Assembly: GCA_958433005.1 (NCBI GenBank)
Contig: CAUAWV010000009.1
Span: 1 to 60,578 of the forward strand
Length of the DNA stretch: 60,578 nt
Direction of reading: 5' to 3'
Origin: an uncultured Collinsella sp.
GTDB taxonomy: Bacteria > Actinomycetota > Coriobacteriia > Coriobacteriales > Coriobacteriaceae
Part shown: piece by piece, positions 17,883 through 26,893 of the stretch
Layout of the letters: every line of letters starts with the position of its first letter
Numbering within the stretch: the stretch's first letter is position 1
The notes under the pieces: model-generated
Seen by the model: only the letters and a program-made list of their open reading frames with translations
Database searches by the model: none
Told to the model about the DNA's origin: nothing
Made by a program: the position numbers and the translations under genes

Positions 17883-18455
17883 CTATTTGAGCTTACGGGT
17901 CTTGGGCTTAAAGCGCATGCCCGTCTGGCGTCCGCCACGTGCGGAGAATCCATAACCGGACTGCGGCACGACGCCGGACATCAAAAACGGAATGGCAACC
18001 AGACCCGTCAGGATCGAAGACGGCAGCGCATGGCCGAAGATCGCCACGACAAAGCTCGTCTCCAAACCCATAAACAGCAAGATGATGCTGTAGATCACAT
18101 TAATGACGAACGCGAAGGCGCCCACAGTGATGCCGCGCGCACTCGGGGTACCGCCCGTCTGACCGGCAGCGCTATGCACCAGGGCAAAAGAACCCACGGT
18201 CAGCAGGAGCGACATAACGCCCACCGGCACGGCAGCGGAAAGGTCATAGAACAAGCCGCTGCAAAAACCGCACACGACGGCACGGGTCGGGTCGCCCGAG
18301 AACACGCTTAGGCACACCAGGATAATCATAAAGTTGACGCGACCGCCCGCAATGGAGATCTGCGGTGCCAGGCCTGCCTGCAGCAGCACGCACACAATGG
18401 CGGCGATTACAAACGTGCGGGAGCTCATCCCCTGCTCGTGTAGATCCATGGACAT
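17883..18455 (-). CDS. mreD: Rod shape-determining membrane protein MreD
   Basis: 190-residue polytopic membrane protein with five or six hydrophobic segments, of the MreD type (GLAPQISIAGGRVNFMIILVCLSV, then AVVCGFCSGLFYDLSAAVPVG). MreD couples MreC to the elongation machinery. The second in-frame ATG (18449) is better spaced from the GGGGG upstream and may be the real start. It lies 5 nt after mreC. The tail after the last helix is basic (GGRQTGMRFKPKTRKLK), as expected for a cytoplasmic end. Confidence 0.9.
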   Translation of the reverse strand: MSMDLHEQGMSSRTFVIAAIVCVLLQAGLAPQISIAGGRVNFMIILVCLSVFSGDPTRAVVCGFCSGLFYDLSAAVPVGVMSLLLTVGSFALVHSAAGQTGGTPSARGITVGAFAFVINVIYSIILLFMGLETSFVVAIFGHALPSSILTGLVAIPFLMSGVVPQSGYGFSARGGRQTGMRFKPKTRKLK

Positions 18456-18460
18456 GCCCC

Positions 18461-19459
18461 CTATTCGCTCGAGCCGGAATCGGTCGTCTCGGACGTGTCG
18501 GAACTGTCATCCGGGCTCTCGTCCTTCGTCTTGGTCGCAGCATCGCGCGACGTTCCCTGCGGCGTGCTGTTGGCCGTGTTCACGTCCTCATCCGAGGCCG
18601 ACTGTTCGTCGGTCAGCGAGGTAATGACCAGCACTTCCTCGTTGTTCTCGGCCGTGGTCTGAGCGCGCACCACAATGGTGTAGTACACGTCGTTTGCCGA
18701 TTTCTCAACCGACGAGACGGTGCCGAGCGGAAGGCCCTTGGGGAACACACCGCCAATGCCCGAGGTCACGATGATGTCGCCAACCTTAACGTCGGAGTCG
18801 ACGCTCACGTACTCAAGACGCAGCGTGCCGTCAGCCTGACCCTGCAGCATGCCCTGGGCGCGCGTGTCCTGCACCATAGCGGACACGCCCGAGTTCTCGT
18901 CGCCAATCAGGCGCACGGTGGACGTCTTGGCCGAGACCTCGATAATCTGGCCTATGACACCGGCAGAACTCGTCACAGGCATGTTGATGGTAAGACCGTC
19001 GGCAGAACCCTTATCGATGGTGACGGTCGAGGTCCAAGCATCGCCGGAGGCACCAACGATACGAGCAGCGGTCGATTTGAGGTTATAGGTCGACTGCAGG
19101 CCGACCAGACCCTCCAGTCGCTCGGCGGTCTTTTGAGCCTCGGAGAGCTCGGCGACCTTAGAGGTCAGTTCCTCGTTTTGCTTCTTAAGCTCGTCAAGCG
19201 TGTCCTGCGACGCCGTAAGGTTAGAGAACACGTTGCCGATCGCATTGAAGGGAGCCGCCACAGCCGAGCCCACAAAACGCACCGGCGAGGTAATCGTCGT
19301 CACGCCCGAACGCACGGCATGAATCGGCCCCGTCTCGCCCTCACGAATATAAAACGTGAGCAGCAACACCGAAATCAGGCTGAAAACAATCAACGGGCGC
19401 ATACCCGTTGATTGTCGCTTGGTATTCAGATTTGTGGAGAAACCCGAAGATCGTGCCAA
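18461..19459 (-). CDS. mreC: Rod shape-determining protein MreC
   Basis: 332-residue bitopic protein: a membrane segment (LIVFSLISVLLLTFYI), a coiled coil (about residues 80-120, QDTLDELKKQNEELTSKVAEL), then the two beta-barrel MreC domains (VIGQIIEVSAKTSTVRLI, GDIIVTSGIGGVFPKGLPLG). It links MreB and MreD to PBP2 on the outer face. A Ser/Thr/Asp-rich tail of about 60 residues follows the barrels. The start is TTG at 19459 with GGTGG upstream. It comes 21 nt after mreB. Confidence 0.93.
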   Translation of the reverse strand: MARSSGFSTNLNTKRQSTGMRPLIVFSLISVLLLTFYIREGETGPIHAVRSGVTTITSPVRFVGSAVAAPFNAIGNVFSNLTASQDTLDELKKQNEELTSKVAELSEAQKTAERLEGLVGLQSTYNLKSTAARIVGASGDAWTSTVTIDKGSADGLTINMPVTSSAGVIGQIIEVSAKTSTVRLIGDENSGVSAMVQDTRAQGMLQGQADGTLRLEYVSVDSDVKVGDIIVTSGIGGVFPKGLPLGTVSSVEKSANDVYYTIVVRAQTTAENNEEVLVITSLTDEQSASDEDVNTANSTPQGTSRDAATKTKDESPDDSSDTSETTDSGSSE

Positions 19460-19480
19460 ATGGAATCCACCTTTTGGAAA

Positions 19481-20524
19481 TTAAGCATTGGTCTGGACGA
19501 AGCCGCCATCAAACGCATTGGCCTCGAGCACGCGGGCACAGCCGTTAACAACGTTATCGAGCGCCGTGGGGCTGACGTTGACCGAAACGCCGGTCTCATC
19601 GCGCAGGCGCACGTCGAGACCACGCAGCAGCGCGCCGCCACCGGTCAGCAAAATGCCGTAGTACATAAGGTCCGAGGCAAGATCGGGAGGCGTAGCGTCG
19701 AGTGCGTCCTTGACGGCCTTGGCCATCTCGTCGAGCGGCTTGTTGAGCGCGCGACGAATCTCCTCGCTCTCGATGCGCACGGTCTTGGGCAGACCGGTGA
19801 TCACGTCGCGGCCGTTGACCTCGACGTCGAGTTCGTCCTTAAGCGGCACGGCGGAGCCGACCTTGATCTTGATGTCCTCTGCCGTACGCTCGCCGATGGC
19901 CAGGTTGTAGGCATCGCGAACGTGCGTGAGGATGGCCTGATCGAACTCGTCGCCGGCAATACGGATGGACTGCGAGACGACGATGCCGCCCATAGCGATA
20001 ACGGCAACCTCGGTGGTACCGCCGCCGATGTCGATGACCATGGAGCCGGTGGGTTCCTCGACGGGCAGGTCGGCGCCGATAGCAGCTGCCATAGGCTCTT
20101 CGATCAGATAGGCCTGGCGGGCACCGGCCTGGATCGTGGCCTCAAAGACAGCGCGCTTCTCGACCGACGTGACACCGGAGGGAACGCAGACGACAACACG
20201 CGGACGCGGAGTCCACGGATAGCGCTTCTCGGACGCCTTGTCGATAAAGTAGCGAAGCATGGCCTCGGTAACATCGAAGTCGGCGATGACGCCGTCCTTC
20301 AGGGGACGAACGGCCACGATGTTGCCGGGCGTACGGCCGAGCATGCGCTTTGCCTCGATACCGACCGCCAGGATGCGCTCGTCGTTCTTGTCGATGGCAA
20401 CAACAGAGGGCTCGCGAATAACGATGCCCTTGCCGCGCACGGAGACAAGCGTATTTGCGGTGCCGAGGTCGATGGCAAGATCGCCCGCATAGCTACCGAA
20501 GAACATATCCATCAAAGAAAACAA
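19481..20524 (-). CDS. mreB: Actin-like rod shape-determining protein MreB
   Basis: Bacterial actin that guides lateral wall synthesis. The 347 residues carry the actin/Hsp70 ATPase motifs DLGTANTLV (phosphate 1), IDIGGGTTEVAVI (phosphate 2) and LLTGGGALLRGLD (adenosine), plus MLGRTPGNIVAVRPLKDGVIAD. MFFGSYAGDLAID starts the conserved fold. The initiation codon is TTG at 20524, set by AGGAG 6 nt upstream. It is first in the mreB-mreC-mreD-mrdA-rodA operon. The exact promoter is unclear; TATGAT about 45 nt upstream is a possible -10. Confidence 0.97.
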   Translation of the reverse strand: MFSLMDMFFGSYAGDLAIDLGTANTLVSVRGKGIVIREPSVVAIDKNDERILAVGIEAKRMLGRTPGNIVAVRPLKDGVIADFDVTEAMLRYFIDKASEKRYPWTPRPRVVVCVPSGVTSVEKRAVFEATIQAGARQAYLIEEPMAAAIGADLPVEEPTGSMVIDIGGGTTEVAVIAMGGIVVSQSIRIAGDEFDQAILTHVRDAYNLAIGERTAEDIKIKVGSAVPLKDELDVEVNGRDVITGLPKTVRIESEEIRRALNKPLDEMAKAVKDALDATPPDLASDLMYYGILLTGGGALLRGLDVRLRDETGVSVNVSPTALDNVVNGCARVLEANAFDGGFVQTNA

Positions 20525-20584
20525 CGCAACTCCTGATGTGTTGGATGATTGCTGGAAAACTACTAGCTCATCATACTAGCGCAA

Positions 20585-20617
20585 GCCCGGCACCTCACTT
20601 GCGGTGAAGCGCCGGGC
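20585..20617 (-). terminator. GC-rich hairpin after the TPR gene
   Basis: GCCCGG and CACC arms pair with GGTG and CCGGGC. It lies between the TPR gene stop and the mreB start. No clear T run follows on either strand, so termination is only probable. Confidence 0.45.
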
Positions 20618-20639
20618 AAAGCTAAATCCCATAAGGTCA

Positions 20640-21944
20640 CTACTGGTTGTCAGCAGCCGAGAAATCCATATCGAGCGAAGAAACGGCCCAGCCGATATGG
20701 TTGTCGGAGCGCACGAATTTGACGGTGTACTCCTGCTCGCCGCCCTTGGACAGCGATGCCTTCACCTTGGCGGTCGTCTCGGTCATGGACTGATCCATGC
20801 CCTCGACGGACACGGTGGCACCCTGCGGAATCGAGGAGATGATCATCGACTTAGCGTCCTCGGACAGGCTCGAGGCCAGGCAAGACTCGGCCTTTGCGGT
20901 GTCACCGTCGCCGGCAGCCTGGAACAGATCGGTAACGACAGACTCCTGAGACGGGAAGCCAAAGCCACGCGTGTAGGCAAAGCCCAGACCGCCCGCGGCG
21001 ATCAAAATGAGCAGAAGCAGCATGATGAAGACTTTGAGGCCCGTGTGGCGATGGCGACGACGGACCTTGGCCTGCTTACGATCCTGACGGTCCTGCTGGA
21101 CCATCTCGGACTCGGACAGCGTAAAGAAGCCGGTGTCCGAGGGATCAGGCATAAACTGACCGGTCGCGCCCGTAGGATCGAGCGGATCGACGGCAGGAGC
21201 GTCCATCGCGGGCGCCGGAGCCGTGGCCATAGCCGTCTGGGCAGACAGCGCGGCAAGCGAATCCTGCACGCGGGCAAGCTCATCGGCCTGCTCGGAGGTG
21301 AGCTGGTAGATGCCATCGGCAGTAGCGGCGTTAAAGGCGTCGAGTGCGTCGGAGGGACGGCCGGCGGCAGAAAGCGCCTGACCCATGCCGGCGTTGAGTG
21401 CACGCGTGTCGTCGCGGGGGCCGGCAAAGTCGATAGCCGTGCGGTAGGTCTCCACGGCGTCCGCCGGACGGCCGAGCTTAATGAAGCAACGACCGAGCTC
21501 GCCGAGTGCGGCGGCAGGAGCCGGATTGGCGCCGTCGATGGCAGCCTGACGGAAGGCGGTTCCCGCGTTGGCATAGTCGCCCGACTGGAACAGCGCATTG
21601 CCTAGGCCCAGATAGGCCTTGAACGGCGTGGCATAGGAAGCATCCTGCGTAGCGGCAGAAAACGCCTGAGCGGCCGTCGTGTAGTCGCCCACGGCGGCGA
21701 GCGCCTTGCCGCGATTGGTGAGCAGCGCGCCGCGCTTGCCGTAGGTGCCGTCGTTGAGGGCGGCGGCATAGGCCTCGGCGGCCTCGGCATACATGCCCAG
21801 GTGCATCAAGGCGTTGCCACGAAGGTGATCGGCCTCGCCCATAATCTCATCGGGAGTCTTTGCCGCCCCAAGCATCTGGGCTGCAGCGGAAAAATCACCC
21901 GCGCGGTAAGCGGCGCGGCCCTGTTGGATCAGCTGGCTATTCAA
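20640..21944 (-). CDS. TPR-repeat protein with one membrane segment and an extracytoplasmic domain
   Basis: 434 residues of unknown role. Residues 1-200 are tetratricopeptide-like repeats (RAAYRAGDFSAAAQMLGAA, GNALFQSGDYANAGTAFRQA, LGRPADAVETYRTAIDFAG), i.e. a cytoplasmic protein-binding scaffold. A Pro/Ala/Asp-rich linker leads to a basic stop-transfer patch (RKQAKVRRRHRHTGLK) and one membrane helix near residue 310 (VFIMLLLLILIAAGGLGFAY). About 105 residues outside (SVVTDLFQAAGDGDTAKAESC onward) resemble small DUF4878/NTF2-like lipoprotein domains. The start is TTG with AGGGG upstream. It lies 11 nt downstream of the cyclophilin gene, likely one transcript. Confidence 0.75.
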   Translation of the reverse strand: MNSQLIQQGRAAYRAGDFSAAAQMLGAAKTPDEIMGEADHLRGNALMHLGMYAEAAEAYAAALNDGTYGKRGALLTNRGKALAAVGDYTTAAQAFSAATQDASYATPFKAYLGLGNALFQSGDYANAGTAFRQAAIDGANPAPAAALGELGRCFIKLGRPADAVETYRTAIDFAGPRDDTRALNAGMGQALSAAGRPSDALDAFNAATADGIYQLTSEQADELARVQDSLAALSAQTAMATAPAPAMDAPAVDPLDPTGATGQFMPDPSDTGFFTLSESEMVQQDRQDRKQAKVRRRHRHTGLKVFIMLLLLILIAAGGLGFAYTRGFGFPSQESVVTDLFQAAGDGDTAKAESCLASSLSEDAKSMIISSIPQGATVSVEGMDQSMTETTAKVKASLSKGGEQEYTVKFVRSDNHIGWAVSSLDMDFSAADNQ

Positions 21945-21955
21945 GGAAGTCCCCT

Positions 21956-22498
21956 TTACTCGTGAACAATCTCGACATGGACGATCTCGTCGCCGGCACG
22001 CAGCTGCGAAATCACATCGAGACCCTCGACCGTGGTACCAAAGACGGTGTAGCCAGAATCGAGGTTATGCTGGGCACCCAGGCAGAAGTAGAACTGCGAA
22101 CCCGCGGAATCGGGGTCCATAGAGCGTGCCATGGCAAGGGCGCCATCGACATGGCTGTTGCGCGGATTGGTGGCAAACTCGCCCTTGATGCAGTAGCCGG
22201 GGCCACCGGTACCGGGCATGCCGTCGGGGCCCTCAAGACCGGCAGCGACGTCGGCGCCGGACATGTCGCGGGTATTGGGGTCGCCGCCCTGAATGACAAA
22301 GCCGGGCACATAGCGATGGAACTTAAGGCCATCATAGAAACCCATCGTGGAAAGCTCGCAGAAGTTCGCGACATGAATGGGAGCGCCCTCACCGTCAAAC
22401 TTGACCTTGATGGTACCCTTCGACGTCTCGATAACGGCGCACTCGTCGCCGGCAAGCTGATACTCGGGCGTGTAGAGCTCTTTCTTAAAACCAAACAT
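21956..22498 (-). CDS. Peptidyl-prolyl cis-trans isomerase, cyclophilin type
   Basis: 180-residue cyclophilin that isomerises Xaa-Pro bonds. Core motifs include GTIKVKFDGEGAPIHVANFCEL, FYDGLKFHRYVPGFVIQGGDP (catalytic Arg and Phe) and GSQFYFCLG. No signal peptide is visible, so it is cytoplasmic. AGGAAGG lies before the ATG, and a good promoter is upstream. It shares a strand with the TPR gene downstream. Confidence 0.93.
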   Translation of the reverse strand: MFGFKKELYTPEYQLAGDECAVIETSKGTIKVKFDGEGAPIHVANFCELSTMGFYDGLKFHRYVPGFVIQGGDPNTRDMSGADVAAGLEGPDGMPGTGGPGYCIKGEFATNPRNSHVDGALAMARSMDPDSAGSQFYFCLGAQHNLDSGYTVFGTTVEGLDVISQLRAGDEIVHVEIVHE

Positions 22499-22537
22499 GT
22501 GGTTCCTTCCTCGTGCGTTTAAAGCATATTTGTACGA

Positions 22538-22567
22538 ATTGTAGCAATAAGCACGGGCTTACATCAA
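22538..22567 (-). promoter_or_regulatory. Promoter of the cyclophilin-TPR transcript
   Basis: Minus-strand TTGATG (22562-22567) and TACAAT (22538-22543) are spaced 18 nt. The start would be near 22531, about 33 nt before the ATG. Confidence 0.6.
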
Positions 22568-22605
22568 TTGCGCACGTAGGTTATGCCGACTATGGCGAAC
22601 TAATT

Positions 22606-23748
22606 TTAGGAACGCTGCTGCGGCTTCCAGGAGCCCACGTTGGCGTCGTACTGATTCAGCGCGCTGTTGCCGCCCTGTGCGATGGGCGCCAGAATATCGC
22701 TTTGGTGGGAACTCATCGACTCACCATCAGGAATGGCCAGCGAGATGTCCCAGCTCTGGCAGATCACGTCGACGCGCTCGTACATCCACTCGGCAAGCTG
22801 CTTTAAGTGGGCGATGTCGTCCGCATAGACCGTATCGTCCTGTACTTTCAGGTTGTTAAGCTCATCTTGCGTCTTTTTTATCTGGTCACGCAGGGCGTAG
22901 GCACTCTGCGACAGCTCCTGACGGGTGGACAGCGGCGTTCGGAGATAGCCGTTGTTAAAGGAATCGATGACCTCGCCGATCTGGTCCTCGTCAGCGTAGG
23001 ACACGATGGTCTGATACAGACCGTCGAGCCTGGTATAGAGCTGATCATCGGTGAGCACGGTTTCTTCCTGGACCACCTCCGCAGAATCGTCCTGCTTGGT
23101 ATCGTCCTCAGTGGCCTCGCCCTTTTGGCGCGTGGGGAAGGTGGTCTGTGCAGCTTGGCCAAACTGGTCGTAGAAGCCGGGCATGACACCCATGGGATCG
23201 GTCGTCACGAACCAATAGGCACCGCCGCAAACGACGGCAAGGACCGCGATGACGATGAGCGGCTTGGGGATATGACGCTTATGCTTGTGATAGGCGTCCT
23301 CGTCGGGGTGCACCTTGCGCTTGGGTTTTTGAGCATCGTCATGCAGGGAAACGGGCGTGGGAATATCGACCTTGGGGATACCGAAATCCTTATCGAAAGC
23401 TGGCAGCACGCAGGTCTCATTGGGGTCGGCGGCGTCCGAAAGCACCGCAGCGGCAGAGGCCGGCGCATGCGGCACCTCGGTATCGATCTGCTCTTGCGTT
23501 AGGCGCGGAAAGCCCGCCGTGCGGCCCGCTGCCAGGTCGGATGCTGCCGCGTCCTCGGAGAGGATACCCGGAGCGGGGCGTCCGCATTTGGGGCACGTAC
23601 GATCATGCGGAGAAAGACGGGCACCGCAGCCCTCACAGAACACGAACTCGGTGTGCTCCGGACCATCGCCCGGACCCACATAGGCGTTGCAGTAGGGGCA
23701 GAACGAGGCGCCGTCCTCGATGGTCTTAAGGCAATGCGGACAGATCAC
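22606..23748 (-). CDS. Double zinc-ribbon membrane protein
   Basis: 380 residues, function unknown. It opens with two zinc ribbons: CPHCLKTIEDGASFCPYC (residues 3-20) and CEGCGARLSPHDRTCPKC (about residues 39-56). A disordered acidic region follows, then a basic patch (RKVHPDEDAYHKHKRHIPKP), one membrane helix (LIVIAVLAVVCGGAYWFV, near residue 170) and about 190 mostly helical residues outside. The architecture matches zinc-ribbon-plus-helix envelope proteins such as TcaA or YvlB-like types, without a clear match. I choose GTG at 23748 (AGAGG upstream). A TTG ten codons earlier has no ribosome-binding site. Confidence 0.7.
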   Translation of the reverse strand: MICPHCLKTIEDGASFCPYCNAYVGPGDGPEHTEFVFCEGCGARLSPHDRTCPKCGRPAPGILSEDAAASDLAAGRTAGFPRLTQEQIDTEVPHAPASAAAVLSDAADPNETCVLPAFDKDFGIPKVDIPTPVSLHDDAQKPKRKVHPDEDAYHKHKRHIPKPLIVIAVLAVVCGGAYWFVTTDPMGVMPGFYDQFGQAAQTTFPTRQKGEATEDDTKQDDSAEVVQEETVLTDDQLYTRLDGLYQTIVSYADEDQIGEVIDSFNNGYLRTPLSTRQELSQSAYALRDQIKKTQDELNNLKVQDDTVYADDIAHLKQLAEWMYERVDVICQSWDISLAIPDGESMSSHQSDILAPIAQGGNSALNQYDANVGSWKPQQRS

Positions 23749-23851
23749 GGCATCCTCTTTTCGAAGCAATTCAAACAATCGAGGTTAGAGCATAACATCG
23801 CCACGGCCCCACAGGAACAAGGCACCAATTCAACATCGGCAGGGCGCGTAG

Positions 23852-26584
23852 CTACTTCTTCTTTTTGCTTGGCATCGAGACTTTGATGCCTTGGGCGGAC
23901 TTGGTCACGCGAGAGCGATTGGCTCCGGTACCCCTCTTTTTCTTGGGCTGAGCCTGGGCCACGCCCTCGAGTGCGCGGGCCTCGGCCTCGCGAGCGGTGC
24001 GATCTTCGCGGCGCTGCGCCATGTCGGCGACGACGCGCTTGGCAAAACGCTCGGCCGTCGAACCCGTCGAGCTCACCTTGCCGCCACCGCGACCCAGGCG
24101 GACGCGCACACCGCGGCCAAAACCAGTTGCGACATGACGACGACGCGGCTTGAGCGAATCCATCATCGTGGCGAGCTTAAAGAACACCGAGCAGGTAAAG
24201 ACCACGATGACAGCCAAGATAACCATCTGGCCCATCGACAGGTTGGCAATAGACAGCAGCTTCGGGAATCCGATAACGCCCGTCAGAATGCCGACGACTA
24301 CAAACACAAAGAGCGCCACACGCAAGGGCGTGAGGGGCTGCGAGATACGCCAGATCAGGCTGACGCTCGCCGCGCACGAAGTAAGCAGGCACATCGTAGA
24401 CAGCGTGAGCTGGTTAAAGCCAAACACGCGCGCCACAAAGATATCGAGCGCCGCGGCCAAAATGACCGCAATCGACGCCGGCAGTGCCCGCTTGAGCACG
24501 TTCGTCAGGAACGACCCCTTCACGCGAGCATTGTTGGGCTCCAGGCCCAACACAAAGCCCGGCGCGCCGATGCAGAAGAAGTTGATGAGCGTCATCTGAA
24601 TCGGCTCGAAAGGGTACGGCGGCAGCGCGATGCACAGCGCCGCCAGGCCCATCGAGAACAGCGTCTTAGTCAGGAACAGCGAAGCCGAACGCTGCAGGTT
24701 GTTGATGGAGCGACGGCCCTCGGCCACCACGGCGGGCATCGAGGCAAAGTCGTTGTCGACGAGCACGATCTCGGCCACGTTACGCGCGGCATCGGAGCCG
24801 GCCGCCATGGCCACGGAGCAGTCGGCCTCCTTGAGCGCCAGCACGTCGTTGACGCCGTCGCCTGTCATGGCCACGGTGTGCTCGCGGCCCTTGAGCGCCT
24901 GCACGAGCTCGCGCTTCTGCTGCGGGGTCACACGACCAAAGACATGGTAGCGGTCCACTGCGGCATCGAGCTTGGCCGGCGTATCGAGCGTCGTGGCGTC
25001 CACATAAGCGTCCGCCCCCGGCACGCCCACCACGCGTGCGATCGACGACACCGTACGCGGGTCGTCGCCACTGATCACGTTGAGGGTCACGCCCTGCTCG
25101 TTAAAGTAGCCGATGGTCTCGGCCGCCGAGGTACGAATCTCGTCGCGGATGGTCACAAAGCCCACGGGCTCGGCCTCGCCCACCATATCGCCATCGGGCG
25201 TAAAGCCGTCCACGAGCGCCACCACGAGCACGCGGCAGGTATCGGCAAGCTCGGCGACACGGTTCTCGACCTGGGAAAACGCACGATCAGAGAGCACAAA
25301 CTGCGCCGCACCCATCACATATGAGCCCTGTGCAAACGACGCGCCGCTCCACTTTTTGGAAGACGAGAACGGAATGACCGACAGTGGCTCGGACACCTCG
25401 ACCGGACGGTCGGCGTAATAGTTGAGCAGCGCCTGACAGGTCTCGTTGGCATCGGCCGAGGTCGCACGTGCGACGTTAGCCAGCGCAAAATCGAGCACCG
25501 TGGTATCGACGGGAACGGCGGCGTCGCCCTCCCCCGCACCCATACCCTCGACCGGCAGCGGATAGGTGCCCTCGACCTCCATGCGGCCCGACGTGATGGT
25601 GCCCGTCTTGTCCAGGCACAGCACGTCGACGCGAGCGAGCGTCTCGATGCAGTAGAGCTGCTGCGCCAGCACCTTGCGGCGGGCCAGACGCACCGTGGCG
25701 ATGGCGAGCACCGACGAGGTCAGCAGCACCAGGCCTTGCGGGATCATGCCCAGCAGGGCGCCCACCGTGGACAGCAGCGCCGACGAAGGCACATGACCAG
25801 CCAGCAGCTCGGAGAAGCACCACGAAAGCGCGCTATCGCCTGGGGTTCCCGCGGCATCCCACAGCTCGCTCACACTCGAGGCAAACAACGCCAAACCGAG
25901 CGGGATCATGATGATGCTCGCAAAGCGCACGATGGCGTTAAGCGCGTTCATGATCTCGGAATTGACCTTTTTGACGTACTTGGCCTCGTTATTAATTTTG
26001 GCCACGTAGTTGTCGGCGCCGACATGGATCACGCGGGCGCGCAGCAGGCCCGAGTCGATAAAACCGCCGCTCATGAGCTCGGAACCGGGCTGTTTCTTAA
26101 TAAGGTCGCTCTCGCCCGTCAGCAGGCTCTCGTTCACGAGCGCCTCGCCCGAAACCACCACGGCGTCAGCGGGAATCTGGTCGCCACGCCCCAGGCGGAT
26201 GATGTCGTCGAGCACAATCTGATCCAGGTCGAGCTCAACCTCGGAGCCGTCGCGCACCGCGATGGCCTTCTTGGAGGTCAGCAGCGTGAGCTTATCGACC
26301 ATCTTCTTGGAACGCATGGACTGAATGACGCCAATAGCGGTATTGAGGAACACCACGAACAGGAACGTCAGATTCTTAAACGAACCGGTCAAAATGACCA
26401 GGAACGCCAAGATCACGTTGATCAAATTGAACAGCGTGCAGAGGTTCTCGATGATGAGCTCTTTGACCGACTTGGTCTTGAGCTCCATGTTGCGGTTGAT
26501 CTTACCGGCGGCGATGCGCTCCTCGACCTCGGCGGTCGAGAGTCCGCGCTCGATATCCGTTGCTGCCATACCACGTCCCATCAC
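23852..26584 (-). CDS. P-type cation-transporting ATPase (CtpE / Exp7-like)
   Basis: 910-residue P-type ATPase that pumps a cation using ATP. It shows TGES of the actuator domain (156-159), the phosphorylated Asp325 in LCLDKTGTITSG, and the hinge motif MTGDGVNDVLALKEADCSVAM. There are about ten membrane helices. The membrane motif before the P domain reads IPQGLVLLTS (281-290), where related pumps have PEGL. The overall pattern (GLSTAEVEERIAAGKIN start) is like CtpE/Exp7 pumps linked to calcium or magnesium. The substrate is inferred. A basic tail of about 80 residues (RRRHVATGFGRGVRVRLGRGG, ending SMPSKKKK) extends past the last helix and is unusual. The start could also be ATG six codons in. 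Confidence 0.88.
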   Translation of the reverse strand: MMGRGMAATDIERGLSTAEVEERIAAGKINRNMELKTKSVKELIIENLCTLFNLINVILAFLVILTGSFKNLTFLFVVFLNTAIGVIQSMRSKKMVDKLTLLTSKKAIAVRDGSEVELDLDQIVLDDIIRLGRGDQIPADAVVVSGEALVNESLLTGESDLIKKQPGSELMSGGFIDSGLLRARVIHVGADNYVAKINNEAKYVKKVNSEIMNALNAIVRFASIIMIPLGLALFASSVSELWDAAGTPGDSALSWCFSELLAGHVPSSALLSTVGALLGMIPQGLVLLTSSVLAIATVRLARRKVLAQQLYCIETLARVDVLCLDKTGTITSGRMEVEGTYPLPVEGMGAGEGDAAVPVDTTVLDFALANVARATSADANETCQALLNYYADRPVEVSEPLSVIPFSSSKKWSGASFAQGSYVMGAAQFVLSDRAFSQVENRVAELADTCRVLVVALVDGFTPDGDMVGEAEPVGFVTIRDEIRTSAAETIGYFNEQGVTLNVISGDDPRTVSSIARVVGVPGADAYVDATTLDTPAKLDAAVDRYHVFGRVTPQQKRELVQALKGREHTVAMTGDGVNDVLALKEADCSVAMAAGSDAARNVAEIVLVDNDFASMPAVVAEGRRSINNLQRSASLFLTKTLFSMGLAALCIALPPYPFEPIQMTLINFFCIGAPGFVLGLEPNNARVKGSFLTNVLKRALPASIAVILAAALDIFVARVFGFNQLTLSTMCLLTSCAASVSLIWRISQPLTPLRVALFVFVVVGILTGVIGFPKLLSIANLSMGQMVILAVIVVFTCSVFFKLATMMDSLKPRRRHVATGFGRGVRVRLGRGGGKVSSTGSTAERFAKRVVADMAQRREDRTAREAEARALEGVAQAQPKKKRGTGANRSRVTKSAQGIKVSMPSKKKK

Positions 26585-26599
26585 GTCGCGTCGGTATAA

Positions 26600-26634
26600 G
26601 AAAAACCGCCCGGACCATGCGAGGTTCGGACGGT
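26600..26634 (-). terminator. Rho-independent terminator of tRNA-Arg(CCG)
   Basis: Twelve-base arms (ACCGTCCGAACC with GGTCCGGGCGGT, one mismatch and one G-T pair) followed on the minus strand by TTTTTCTTA. It lies 12 nt past the tRNA end and just before the P-type ATPase gene. Confidence 0.9.
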
Positions 26635-26645
26635 CTTACGTTCGA

Positions 26646-26722
26646 TGGTGCCCCATGTTGGATTCGAACCAACGGCCTTCTGCTCCGGAGGCAGACGCTC
26701 TAATCCCCTGAGCTAATAGGGC
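26646..26722 (-). tRNA. tRNA-Arg (anticodon CCG)
   Basis: The acceptor arms GCCCTAT and ATGGGGC pair (one G-T). The D arm is TAGCTCAGGGGATTAGAGC, the anticodon stem TCTGC/GCAGA has loop CTCCGGA giving anticodon CCG (codon CGG), and the T arm is TTGGTTCGAATCCAA. The 3' CCA is encoded. The variable loop is short. Confidence 0.96.
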
Positions 26723-26733
26723 CAACGGTTGGC

Positions 26734-26763
26734 ATTATACCCAAGTGCACCACGGGCTATCAA
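26734..26763 (-). promoter_or_regulatory. Promoter of tRNA-Arg(CCG)
   Basis: Minus-strand TTGATA (26758-26763) and consensus TATAAT (26734-26739) are spaced 18 nt, placing the start a few bases before the tRNA 5' end. Confidence 0.8.
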
Positions 26764-26868
26764 AATAAAAGAAAAAGCTTTGCAATTCCGGGGAAGACGC
26801 GGCGCAACGGCTCACTTTAGAAGGCAAAAGCGAATCAGATAGTATAAACTCTCATGCACCATATATAC

Positions 26869-26893
26869 ACGGCTCGCGATGCGGGCCGTTTTT
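26869..26893 (+). terminator. Terminator-like hairpin in the aromatic operon leader (possible attenuator)
   Basis: Perfect nine-pair stem (ACGGCTCGC with GCGGGCCGT, one G-T) around a GAT loop, followed by TTTTT. It lies 33 nt upstream of the aroF start codon and points in the aro direction. A TATAAA at 26843-26848 could be the -10, with no clear -35. A 20-codon reading frame (ATG 26854 to TGA 26916) runs through the stem and has a Tyr codon directly before it. Confidence 0.65.
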
